Below are positions 1 through 9,458 of a DNA stretch of 41,733 nucleotides, piece by piece (positions within the stretch are counted from its first letter, which is position 1; each line of letters starts with the position of its first letter). The stretch covers positions 1 to 41,733 of the forward strand of contig JAMPEL010000019.1 in the NCBI GenBank assembly GCA_023665185.1, given 5' to 3'. A model generated the notes under the pieces. That model saw only the letters and a program-made list of their open reading frames with translations. It searched no databases and was not told the DNA's origin. The stretch is from Roseburia sp. Lineage in GTDB: Bacteria; Bacteroidota; Bacteroidia; Bacteroidales; Bacteroidaceae. A program made the translations under genes and the position numbers.

Positions 1-143
1 ACTCCTCCGTCACTTCGTGACACCTCCCCTAACTTAGGGGAGGAACCTGGTTACCTTGCTTACATAGAAACTAACGTATTGATTGACAAGGTATATAGCT
101 CCTCCCCTAAGTTAGGGGAGGTGTCGCTTTGCGACGGAGGAGT
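1..143. repeat. inverted-arm structured repeat (two 43-base arms)
   Basis: Bases 1-43 and 101-143 are inverted copies of one 43-base unit separated by 57 bases. Each arm holds two small hairpins: a short stem-loop (GTCAC-TTC-GTGAC in one arm, GTCGC-AAA-GCGAC in the other, read in the same orientation) and a CCTCCCCTAA/TTAGGGGAGG palindrome. The arms differ almost only inside the first stem, and the changes are compensatory, so the structure appears to be maintained. I do not recognise a named family. Confidence 0.85.
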
Positions 144-280
144 CTGTCAAAATACACAAAAAGCACACTTACAAAAAGTCAAAGTTCCTGTCTGAACACA
201 TCAAAAACACATTTACAAAAATCAAGAATTCTATCAAATCCATCAGCAAAACATCGCCTACATCAAGACCCGACTCTATA
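107..280 (+). repeat. left copy of a ~175-base repeat, inverted relative to the right window end
   Basis: This stretch aligns along its whole length with the reverse complement of 41522-41697. There are many substitutions and two single-base length differences. The outer end is the hairpin-bearing unit and the inner part is A-rich. Because of the length differences a common reading frame is not kept, so I treat it as a nucleotide repeat rather than a gene. Confidence 0.8.
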
Positions 281-486
281 AAAAGCAAGACAGATCACTC
301 AAAATGTCGGATAAAACAAATGTTTTTCACCAAAGTGACATAATATCAAAAACACATGCTAATATACCTCAGCCCAATACAATTGGACTAACACAATTAT
401 CGAACATCATAACAGCCATTATTTGTATCCAGAATCCACAAAACACTTATCCAGACACTCTAAGTTATGCTCCCGTCATGTACCTG
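281..486. other. intergenic, nothing recognised
   Basis: This is A-rich sequence between the left repeat and the end of the minus-strand glycosyltransferase gene. I see no convincing gene, terminator or RNA. The short plus-strand frames here have no family resemblance. Confidence 0.6.
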
Positions 487-1380
487 TCATTCTAAGCCTT
501 CCGTGCCCAAATCCAGGAAAAAACCCAATTTGTAGAGCGAGAAAACAAACAAAGACGGACTGTCCCCAAGCAGATTCCGCTTCATACTCTTTCGGAATAT
601 GCGATAGAACAATGTATACATCTTGTCCGCATGCAACCTCCTCAGCCTGTTTGCCATGTTCTCCACATGGCTGTGGTTGCCCATTTTCCCCTTAAGCCCG
701 TACAATGTGCGCAATGCGGTTTCTGACTTTCCCAAAAAGACATCGTTTGGCTCAAGCCCTACGTGCATGATGGGATTGTCGATATGCAGAATCTCTATCC
801 CCCGCTTATACAACTCCACACCCATCAGCGCATCCTCATACCCATATTCACGACAATCCTTATCAAACTTAACAGACATGAACACCTCTTTTCTTATCAT
901 CAGATTGAACGCGCTCAACTGCATATAGGGATTCCGGGAACGTATCGATGCGGCGCGGCGGCAATCTGCCTGCCGCTCATATTTATACCGTAATGTGGCA
1001 GTGGGACAAGGACTGACCGGAGGGTGGCATAGTCCGCCACACACTACACAGGCATTTCCTGTCGCCGCCATATAATTGCGGAGGAAACTGTCGGAACAGA
1101 CTCGGGCATCGCAGTCAATAAACAGCAGCCAGTCGCCTGCCGCCATTTCAGCCATGCGGTTTCTATTTTCTGCCCGTCCGAGATTCTTCTCGCTGATGGA
1201 ATACACACAATGGGGCAACGCATTGATTTCTTTGTTACGGGATACAATCTCCGCATTGTCTGAAGCATCATCGCCCACTATTATTTCATAGTCGGATTCA
1301 AGCGACTCGCCTTGTCTCTGCAACGAACTGACCAACTGACGGCAGTCGTAATTGTAGCATGGTATTAATATAGATAACAT
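487..1380 (-). CDS. family 2 glycosyltransferase
   Basis: This 297-residue GT-A fold glycosyltransferase would transfer a sugar from a nucleotide donor at the cytoplasmic face of the inner membrane. The N terminus has the GT2 opening (SILIPCYNYD), then the nucleotide-binding acidic pair (VGDDASD, about residue 37). The metal-binding DxD-type motif is FIDCDA near residue 90, and GYEDALMGVEL near residue 185 matches the ED motif in the acceptor region. No membrane anchor is evident. It stands alone on the minus strand, divergent from the small membrane protein at 1595, and is not part of the large polysaccharide operon. Donor and acceptor cannot be read from the sequence. Confidence 0.85.
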   Translation of the reverse strand: MLSILIPCYNYDCRQLVSSLQRQGESLESDYEIIVGDDASDNAEIVSRNKEINALPHCVYSISEKNLGRAENRNRMAEMAAGDWLLFIDCDARVCSDSFLRNYMAATGNACVVCGGLCHPPVSPCPTATLRYKYERQADCRRAASIRSRNPYMQLSAFNLMIRKEVFMSVKFDKDCREYGYEDALMGVELYKRGIEILHIDNPIMHVGLEPNDVFLGKSETALRTLYGLKGKMGNHSHVENMANRLRRLHADKMYTLFYRIFRKSMKRNLLGDSPSLFVFSLYKLGFFLDLGTEGLE

Positions 1381-1384
1381 GCTG

Positions 1385-1392
1385 CAAAATTA
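1385..1392 (-). promoter_or_regulatory. possible -7 box for the glycosyltransferase
   Basis: On the minus strand TAATTTTG matches the Bacteroidetes -7 consensus TAnnTTTG, with a TTTG 16 bases upstream. It lies only 4 bases before the ATG at 1380. The transcript would therefore be nearly leaderless, or translation starts further downstream. This is a weak call. Confidence 0.25.
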
Positions 1393-1594
1393 GAAAATTT
1401 ATTCCAGCCAAAGAAAACAGCGATATGTTTTTTCTGACAGGCTCTATGGTCATGCCTACTTGCAAGTGCATTTTCCATTATTTCCTGACATGAATGAAAT
1501 TCTACAACCGATAAAGTTCCGCAGAACTGTGGCAATCTCACATAATCTCACTATTTTTGCTGCATGAAACAAATGAATCATCTCACTTTAAGTT

Positions 1595-2095
1595 ATGGAC
1601 AAAGAATATAGGAACAAAGAGAACAATGTGGACAAGAAAGGACTGAGACGCTCACCATATTCGGACATGGGGCTTGTTTTGGCTGTCAGCCTGTTTGTCA
1701 CAATGGTTGTAAAAGGACTTATTTTCGGGTTTACATGGAACGGAATTGTTTTGGCAATCATTGCCTGTGCATATTTCATCATATATGCCGTTATGAGGTC
1801 AAGAAAAAAGACGATGAAAATAACCACAACTGTGTTCATCATACTCTCGGCATTGTCAGTATGGGCTGAATTTTCCTCACGCAAAAATGTGCGTCCCAAG
1901 ATGCCTGTGTTTCATGGCATGGCAAGCGACACGACAGATTTGGAAGAAGAGGAGCTTGACATATTCGCAGAGCCTGTGCCGATTGTTCAGGAGAATATAA
2001 CGACAGACACTATTCAAAACGAATCTGAACCAGAGGAAATCCAAGAAGAAAATATGGTTCCGGAAACGGAAGAAACTGACAGTATAGAGAAGTGA
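1595..2095 (+). CDS. small membrane protein of unknown function
   Basis: This 166-residue protein has a basic N terminus and three hydrophobic segments: about residues 27-45, 50-67 and 75-93. The last third is strongly acidic and rich in Glu, Asp and Thr (EEEELDIF, then a run of EE-containing stretches) and is probably disordered. I recognise no domain. It is divergent from the glycosyltransferase at 487-1380 and convergent with the nucleotidyltransferase-fold gene at 2206. The clear split between membrane core and acidic tail, with no internal breaks, makes it more likely real than the overlapping minus-strand frame. Confidence 0.6.
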   Translation: MDKEYRNKENNVDKKGLRRSPYSDMGLVLAVSLFVTMVVKGLIFGFTWNGIVLAIIACAYFIIYAVMRSRKKTMKITTTVFIILSALSVWAEFSSRKNVRPKMPVFHGMASDTTDLEEEELDIFAEPVPIVQENITTDTIQNESEPEEIQEENMVPETEETDSIEK

Positions 2096-2205
2096 GACTA
2101 TTTAGGGTTGTTCAGAACATCCAAGTGATTGTTTTTCAACCAGTCCGATTATCTATGGCGAAAGATACGCAAGACCGTGCGTGCATGACAAACGTGTCAT
2201 TCTAT

Positions 2206-3351
2206 TTAAATATATCCATGATACATTCTCCATCCCCTGTGCCATAAAATCCAAAACGGAGCACAAATTACTTCTTCCGGATACCTTGACAAGAAACGAA
2301 GATTGCGCCTTTGCCGCCTTACAAAGCGCGAGAGAAGACTCTCGTGCCGTTTACAGACAGTATTATATTGCCCGAAATTTCCGGACTGCATAATTTCTTC
2401 CAAAAGGAATCTGCCGTTCCGACTGTCCATCGGCATCACCATCATCCTCTCTTCCAGACCAAAGACAGTGTGTAGCACATACATCAAAGCCGCACAAAAT
2501 CGGGTCAGTCCCAAATCCGCCAAAACCGGATGTATATCTTTCCAGAGGATGTTATCTCTCGCACATTCCTTCAGTACATAATAATAGTCAAGACACTGCC
2601 GCAGCCCGATTCCTTCATCAAACAAATGGCGATATATGTGTACAAGAATGAATATGACATTAAAAGAGGTTGCCGGCATATTGAAAGTCCCGTCAGGCGA
2701 TTTTCGGGTGAAATGTTCTTGCCGGACAAACCAGTTTTGCAGATGATGGTTTCGGAGAGGAGAGTAAAACCATGATATGCGGCAGTGCAACTCCACCTCA
2801 ATGCGATTGTGGTCGTTCACTGGCTGTTCTGTCACCGTTCCCCCGACTGTGCGCTCTGTGGCAATCTCTATATCAGCATGATGATACACCACTTCCGCCT
2901 CCTTATACACAGAACGCGCAAGCCCAATGACTCTTTGGAAAAAAGAGGATGTAACCTCTCTTGCCGTCCCGTCCTCAGGCAACAGCAGAATGTCTATATC
3001 ACCACTCTGCCGCCTCAAAGGCTCAGGATACAGAGATGCTATCCCCTGACCTTTCAGTATGCAACTGTAGAATCCCCTCGCCAACAGCAAATCCGTCAAT
3101 TCACCACACTTTTGGTTCATCCACCTGTTCCGTTGCTCTATTTTACCAGTCTCAAGAATCCAATGTCTCATCAGTTCTTTTGGGGGACGCAGAGTCTCCG
3201 GCAGTTTCTCAATACCTGCCATACATATTCCGATTAGAGCCTGACGCTTTGCCATGTCCATCATATAAAGCCAGTCCGAGTGCTCTGGCTCTTCTGTAAA
3301 TGTGTGTCTCTCATCCAACGCAAGTTGAAGGAGCTGAAAGAATTTATCCAT
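2206..3351 (-). CDS. nucleotidyltransferase-fold family protein (NTP_transf_5-like)
   Basis: This 381-residue protein has the family core motif KGQGIASLY..PL.R..GDIDILL around residues 99-122. The GDID aspartates would be the metal ligands of a Pol-beta-type nucleotidyltransferase fold. A second conserved stretch, GIGLRQCLDYYYVLK, lies near residue 240, and QSGNFG near 315. The protein at 23585-24700 carries the same motifs in the same order, so the two are paralogues about 20 kb apart. Members of this family occur beside HprK-like kinases and PqqD proteins in RiPP and polysaccharide clusters, but their reaction is not settled. Here it is a lone gene between convergent and terminator-bounded neighbours. 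The substrate is unknown. Confidence 0.75.
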   Translation of the reverse strand: MDKFFQLLQLALDERHTFTEEPEHSDWLYMMDMAKRQALIGICMAGIEKLPETLRPPKELMRHWILETGKIEQRNRWMNQKCGELTDLLLARGFYSCILKGQGIASLYPEPLRRQSGDIDILLLPEDGTAREVTSSFFQRVIGLARSVYKEAEVVYHHADIEIATERTVGGTVTEQPVNDHNRIEVELHCRISWFYSPLRNHHLQNWFVRQEHFTRKSPDGTFNMPATSFNVIFILVHIYRHLFDEGIGLRQCLDYYYVLKECARDNILWKDIHPVLADLGLTRFCAALMYVLHTVFGLEERMMVMPMDSRNGRFLLEEIMQSGNFGQYNTVCKRHESLLSRFVRRQRRNLRFLSRYPEEVICAPFWILWHRGWRMYHGYI

Positions 3352-3663
3352 ACATATATAAATATAAGAAACGGCGGCAAGTTATGGAAAAGATCACAAT
3401 TACACAAAAAAGGAGACGAAAATATAATCTAAGCATCCGAAATTAAATTTGAGGCTAATCCTAATGATGAAGAGCATTGTATAATGACGTTTTAGATGAA
3501 GTTGAAGGAAACTCGTTCCACAATATTGTTGCTTTCAGCAGAATCTATATAAAGAAAATCCAAATACCAAAATATTGTTTATCAATAGTAAACATTATAG
3601 GGCATCTTATGCAGAGTTTCTTGTTACTTTCACTTGCTTGATGTTCATGGAATCACGCAGGCA
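3352..3663. other. intergenic, no gene seen
   Basis: This AT-rich stretch lies between the start of the 2206-3351 gene and the ligA terminator. The long plus-strand frame crossing it continues into ligA antisense and has no family resemblance. It probably holds the promoter of the 2206-3351 gene: on the minus strand a TTTG is followed, 20 bases later, by TAACTTGC, a partial -7 match. Confidence 0.5.
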
Positions 3664-3717
3664 GGATAAAAAAGATGTGGCGGAAGATATACTTCTCATC
3701 GGTATATATTCCGCCAC
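3664..3717 (-). terminator. ligA rho-independent terminator
   Basis: On the minus strand a GTGGCGG/CCGCCAC stem (3711-3717 with 3677-3683), extended inward by AT pairs, is followed by a T-rich run at 3664-3675. It lies about 35 bases past the ligA stop. Confidence 0.8.
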
Positions 3718-3751
3718 CTTATTCAAAGGGAGAACGACAAATTCGTATCTA

Positions 3752-5773
<2,022 letters not shown>

Positions 5774-5796
5774 TTATGGAGTATTTTTCCTTGACA

Positions 5797-5855
5797 CAAA
5801 AAACACAGAGAATACACTGTGTTGAAGGCTTTCTCATGTATTCCCTGTGTTTTTA
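5797..5855 (-). terminator. terminator between proS and ligA
   Basis: A long stem (AAACACAGaGAATACA with TGTATTCcCTGTGTTT) is followed on the minus strand by a T run, about 35 bases past the proS stop. The stem is also flanked by T on the plus strand. It should isolate ligA from proS transcription. Confidence 0.8.
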
Positions 5856-5888
5856 TAAATATAAGAATATTCTTGTTCAGAATCTCAA

Positions 5889-7370
5889 TCAGTATGAACG
5901 TGCTATGAGCACACGGCATTTTGAAGGTTTGCCACTGACCATATCCACACCCGGAGTCTGTTCGTAAGCAAAAGGCACGCAACGTATCGTTGCCTGAGTC
6001 TCCTCCTTGATTTTTGCCTCAGTCTCTGCTGTACCGTCCCAATGACACAAGAAGAATCCGCCATCCTTTATCTTAGACTTAAACTCTTCATAGTCATCGC
6101 ATTCATAAATATGCGCGTCACGGAAAGCTACAGCCTTCTTATAAATGTTTTCCTGAATATCGTCAAGAAGAGTCTTTACATATTCTTCTATACCTGCAAG
6201 TTGCATGGTCTCTTTCTCAAGAGTGTCACGACGCATAACCTCAACGGTGCCATTCTCAAGGTCACGCGCTCCAATCACAAGACGTACAGGAATACCCTTC
6301 AGCTCATAATCAGCGAATTTGAATCCTGGACGTTTGTTATCAGCATTGTCATATTTCACGCTTATTCCAAGCGCACGCAGGTTGCGGCAAATAGCGTCAG
6401 CCTTCTCGTTAAGCTGTTGCAACTGCTCGTCTGTTTTCCATATCGGTACTATAACAACCTGAATAGGAGCCAAAGCCGGAGGAAGCACCAGACCGTTGTC
6501 ATCGGAGTGGGTCATAATCAGCGCACCCATCAGACGAGTAGAAACACCCCAAGAAGTAGCCCATGCATATTCAGGCTTGTTTTCCTTGTTGAGGAACTGC
6601 ACATCAAAAGCACGTCCGAAATTTTGTCCGAGGAAGTGAGAGGTTCCGCTTTGGAGAGCCTTTCCGTCCTGCATCATTGCCTCGATAGTGTATGTGTCAA
6701 GCGCACCGGCAAAACGCTCTGTCTCGCTCTTCACACCTTGCATAACCGGTACAGCCATGTATTTCTCCGCAAAATCGGCATACACGCGAAGCATCTGCTT
6801 AGCACGCTCCTCCGCCTCTTCACGAGTGGCATGTGCCGTATGTCCCTCCTGCCAGAGGAACTCCGATGTACGAAGGAAAAGGCGTGTACGCATTTCCCAT
6901 CTCATCACATTACACCATTGGTTGCACAATATAGGCAGGTCGCGGTATGACTTAATCCAGTTCTTGTATGTATTCCATATTATAGTCTCAGATGTAGGAC
7001 GGATAATCAGCTCCTCTTCCAACTTGGCAGCAGGGTCGACCACCACACCGTCATGAGTCTCGTTTGTCTTGAGACGATAATGAGTAACCACCGCACATTC
7101 CTTTGCAAAGCCCTCTACATGCTCCGCCTCACGGCTAAGAAATGATTTTGGAATAAGAAGCGGGAAATAAGCATTCTGCACACCTGTCTCCTTAAATTTA
7201 TCATCAAGTATCCGCTGCATCTTCTCCCATATAGCATATCCGTATGGTTTTATGACCATACAGCCACGCACATCCGACTGCTCCGCCAAATCGGCTTTCA
7301 CAACAAGTTCGTTATACCACTGAGAATAATTGACGCTTCGTTTAGTAAGATCTTTAAGTTCCTTTGCCAT
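5889..7370 (-). CDS. proS: prolyl-tRNA synthetase, insertion-free type
   Basis: This class II aminoacyl-tRNA synthetase charges tRNA-Pro in the cytoplasm. I chose the ATG at 7370 ([11 protein letters not shown]), giving 493 residues, over an upstream ATG at 7397: the shorter start matches the family, and a good -7 box lies between the two. Visible signatures include GYAIWEKMQ, the motif-2 region [20 protein letters not shown] near residue 150, [13 protein letters not shown], and the anticodon-binding domain (VVIVPIW) from about 290. The bacterial editing insertion is absent, as usual in Bacteroidetes (the archaeal/eukaryotic-like ProS form). It is divergent from the OmpA-type lipoprotein gene. 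Confidence 0.96.
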   Translation of the reverse strand: MAKELKDLTKRSVNYSQWYNELVVKADLAEQSDVRGCMVIKPYGYAIWEKMQRILDDKFKETGVQNAYFPLLIPKSFLSREAEHVEGFAKECAVVTHYRLKTNETHDGVVVDPAAKLEEELIIRPTSETIIWNTYKNWIKSYRDLPILCNQWCNVMRWEMRTRLFLRTSEFLWQEGHTAHATREEAEERAKQMLRVYADFAEKYMAVPVMQGVKSETERFAGALDTYTIEAMMQDGKALQSGTSHFLGQNFGRAFDVQFLNKENKPEYAWATSWGVSTRLMGALIMTHSDDNGLVLPPALAPIQVVIVPIWKTDEQLQQLNEKADAICRNLRALGISVKYDNADNKRPGFKFADYELKGIPVRLVIGARDLENGTVEVMRRDTLEKETMQLAGIEEYVKTLLDDIQENIYKKAVAFRDAHIYECDDYEEFKSKIKDGGFFLCHWDGTAETEAKIKEETQATIRCVPFAYEQTPGVDMVSGKPSKCRVLIARSY

Positions 7371-7399
7371 AAATAATGTCACATTTTGAAATTTCAATG

Positions 7400-7407
7400 C
7401 AAAAGTA
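7400..7407 (-). promoter_or_regulatory. proS -7 box
   Basis: TACTTTTG on the minus strand matches TAnnTTTG exactly. It sits about 30 bases upstream of the chosen proS ATG and just upstream of the alternative ATG at 7397, which supports the shorter protein. The -33 element is less clear. Confidence 0.45.
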
Positions 7408-7576
7408 CGTATTAATACCGAAAAAGTGTATCAAAACAGTAATTTTCTCGTTTATTATGACGATATTTGCAGCGTTTTGAAAAAGTATAACGAACAATCA
7501 TTTCATTTATATGTTATTGACGACATATAAAATTAAAGGGCAATGATCATTAAATAACTAATAAAAAACAGATTTT

Positions 7577-8269
7577 ATGAAGAATTTAAAATTCAATGCG
7601 GCTGTCCTCAGCGCGCTTCTGTTGTTGTCTGGATGTAATGCAAGCAACACAACAAAAGGTGGTCTTATCGGTGCCGGTGGTGGTGCTGCAATAGGCGCAT
7701 TGGCAGGACGCTTGATTGGCGGCAATGGAAAAGGAACTGTTATCGGTGCTGTAGCAGGAACAGCCATTGGCACAACAGCCGGTATCCTTATCGGAAAGAA
7801 GATGGACAAGGCTAAGGCTGCGGCAGAGGCTGTAAAGAACGCACAAGTTGAGAGTGTGACTGACGCAAACGGTCTCTCAGCTGTAAAAGTTACTTTTGAC
7901 AGCGGTATCCTTTTTGCAACCAATAAGTCAGACCTTAATGCTGCTGCAAAAACTTCACTTAGCGATTTTGCAAAGGTTCTCAAGACTTATAACGATGCTG
8001 ACGTTGCTATTTACGGTCATACAGACAATACTGGTACGGATGCTATCAACAACCCGTTGTCTGAGAAGCGCGCCCAGTCAGTAGAGAGCTACCTTCGTTC
8101 TTGCGGTGTGGCAGCAAGCCAGATTGCAGTAGTAGAGGGTAAGGGTTCTACAGAACCAGTTGCAGACAACAGCACAGCAACAGGACGTACTCAGAACCGC
8201 CGAGTTGAGGTTTATCTGTACGCAAGCCAAGCAATGATTGAAGCTGCAAATGCAGGTACTCTCCAGTAA
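7577..8269 (+). CDS. OmpA-family lipoprotein with glycine zipper (YiaD-like)
   Basis: This 230-residue envelope protein starts with a lipoprotein signal peptide ending in LLLSGC (Cys 20 as the lipidated residue). A glycine-zipper stretch (GGLIGAGGGAAIGALAG and a second GxxxG-rich block, about 28-75) follows; it could insert in or pack against the outer membrane. The C-terminal OmpA-like domain (about 110-225) carries YGHTDNTG and the RAQSVESYL and TGRTQNRRVEVYL motifs that bind peptidoglycan. Its role would be to tether outer membrane to wall. The gene stands alone, with a strong terminator right after it. Confidence 0.92.
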   Translation: MKNLKFNAAVLSALLLLSGCNASNTTKGGLIGAGGGAAIGALAGRLIGGNGKGTVIGAVAGTAIGTTAGILIGKKMDKAKAAAEAVKNAQVESVTDANGLSAVKVTFDSGILFATNKSDLNAAAKTSLSDFAKVLKTYNDADVAIYGHTDNTGTDAINNPLSEKRAQSVESYLRSCGVAASQIAVVEGKGSTEPVADNSTATGRTQNRRVEVYLYASQAMIEAANAGTLQ

Positions 8270-8304
8270 AAAACTATCAACATAGTTCTTTCACTAATTA
8301 AAAA

Positions 8305-8345
8305 GGGTACGGATGAAGACGGGCTTCATCCGTACCCTCTTTCTT
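8305..8345 (+). terminator. strong terminator after the OmpA-type lipoprotein
   Basis: A perfect 14-base stem (8305-8318 with 8324-8337, loop ACGGG) is followed by TCTTTCTTTT. It lies inside the longest possible frame of the next gene, which argues for the downstream mtgA start at 8403. Confidence 0.92.
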
Positions 8346-8402
8346 TTACCATACATATTCAATCTACGCAAATCTTCCACAAATGCAATAAAACGACTAA
8401 CG

Positions 8403-9122
8403 ATGGGAAAAGTATTACATAAAATCAGCAATATCATCAAATGGATTCTTATTGCCTTTTTGGGTTCCTCCATTTTAGCAGTTGTGTTATTTAAATATGT
8501 TCAGGTTCCGGTATCCCCACTCATGTTCATCAGATGTTTTCAACAAGTAAAGAGCGGCGAACAAATAAAGCTCAAACACCATTGGGTGCCGCTCGATTCC
8601 ATATCCCCCTATCTTCCACTCGCCGTATGGGCAAGTGAGGACCAAAATTTCATGAACCACAATGGATTTGACTTCACTCAAATTGAAAAAGCAATAAAGG
8701 AAAGAAAAGCAGGTGAACGCAGCAGGGGCGCAAGCACCATCAGTCAACAAACAGCAAAGAATGTCTTTCTGTGGCCAACATCAAGCTGGCTCAGGAAAGG
8801 ATTTGAGGTGTACTTCACCATACTGATTGAAGTGATATGGGACAAACACCACATCATGGAAGTCTATCTGAATACCATAGAAATGGGCGATGGAATTTAC
8901 GGTGCAGAAGCAGTAGCCAGAGAGCATTTCGGATGTTCTGCAAAAGAACTTACACGTAACCAGTGCGCACTTATTGCAGCATCCTTGCCTAATCCGCTAC
9001 AATACAATAGTGGCGCGCCTTCACGATATATGTACAAACGGCAGACATGGATACTCAGGCAAATGCGCTGGCTGGGCAGCTTCCCGAAAAGGGAAGAGAA
9101 ATCCGGTTCATCTGACATTTAG
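8403..9122 (+). CDS. mtgA: monofunctional peptidoglycan transglycosylase
   Basis: This GT51 enzyme polymerises lipid II into glycan strands at the periplasmic face of the inner membrane. Starting at the ATG at 8403 (MGKVLHKISN) gives 239 residues with one N-terminal membrane anchor (about 14-36). The next upstream ATG at 8313 falls in the preceding terminator hairpin and is rejected. GT51 motifs are complete: EDQNFMNHNGFD with the catalytic Glu (about residue 79), RGASTISQQTAKNVFLW, KGFEVYFTILIE, and EVYLNTIEMGDGIYGAEAVA. There is no transpeptidase domain, so it is monofunctional. It lies alone, facing the glnN operon. Confidence 0.94.
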   Translation: MGKVLHKISNIIKWILIAFLGSSILAVVLFKYVQVPVSPLMFIRCFQQVKSGEQIKLKHHWVPLDSISPYLPLAVWASEDQNFMNHNGFDFTQIEKAIKERKAGERSRGASTISQQTAKNVFLWPTSSWLRKGFEVYFTILIEVIWDKHHIMEVYLNTIEMGDGIYGAEAVAREHFGCSAKELTRNQCALIAASLPNPLQYNSGAPSRYMYKRQTWILRQMRWLGSFPKREEKSGSSDI

Positions 9123-9458
9123 AGTGATGGAGACTTGATGTATTCATATAATCCTTTTATACGCAGAAGCTGTCACCTCCATATAGGATTTTGGCAAAAC
9201 CGATTCTTTTATGTCCGATTTACGACTTTGGCATTTAGGAATGTCTATATAAAGGAGTTTTAGAAACAATGCGCTTTTGTAACGTGATGATAATATTGTT
9301 GTCACTCCAAAATCCGGAAGACAAAAGAAATAAAGGGGACGCTTCACAGCGTTCCCTTTACAAATTAAAAACAACCAACAAAAGAAATAGATAATTTCTT
9401 TGTTTTTCCTAAAAAAACAATCCAATAGTTATTTATAAAATCATGAAATACAAAGCTA
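9123..9458. other. intergenic between convergent mtgA and glnN
   Basis: This is AT-rich, with no gene-like frame that resembles a family. The only structure I see is the hairpin at 9331-9360, listed separately. Confidence 0.6.
9331..9360 (-). terminator. probable glnN terminator
   Basis: Two 12-base arms (TAAAGGGGACGC and GCGTTCCCTTTA) with one imperfect pair enclose a 6-base loop. On the minus strand the stem is followed by a T-rich stretch (ATTTCTTTTG). It is about 100 bases past the glnN stop. Confidence 0.5.

Noticed and set aside
304-495. 63-residue plus-strand frame near the left end
   Set aside because: No family resemblance, no promoter or ribosome site, and composition typical of AT-rich spacer DNA.
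2180-2205. ATGACA/TGTCAT hairpin between the small membrane protein and the nucleotidyltransferase-fold gene as a terminator
   Set aside because: Only a 6-base stem with a weak T-rich flank; not enough to call.
8313-8402. Upstream extension of mtgA by 30 residues
   Set aside because: The ATG at 8313 lies in the stem of a strong terminator, and the added residues do not look like the start of a transglycosylase.
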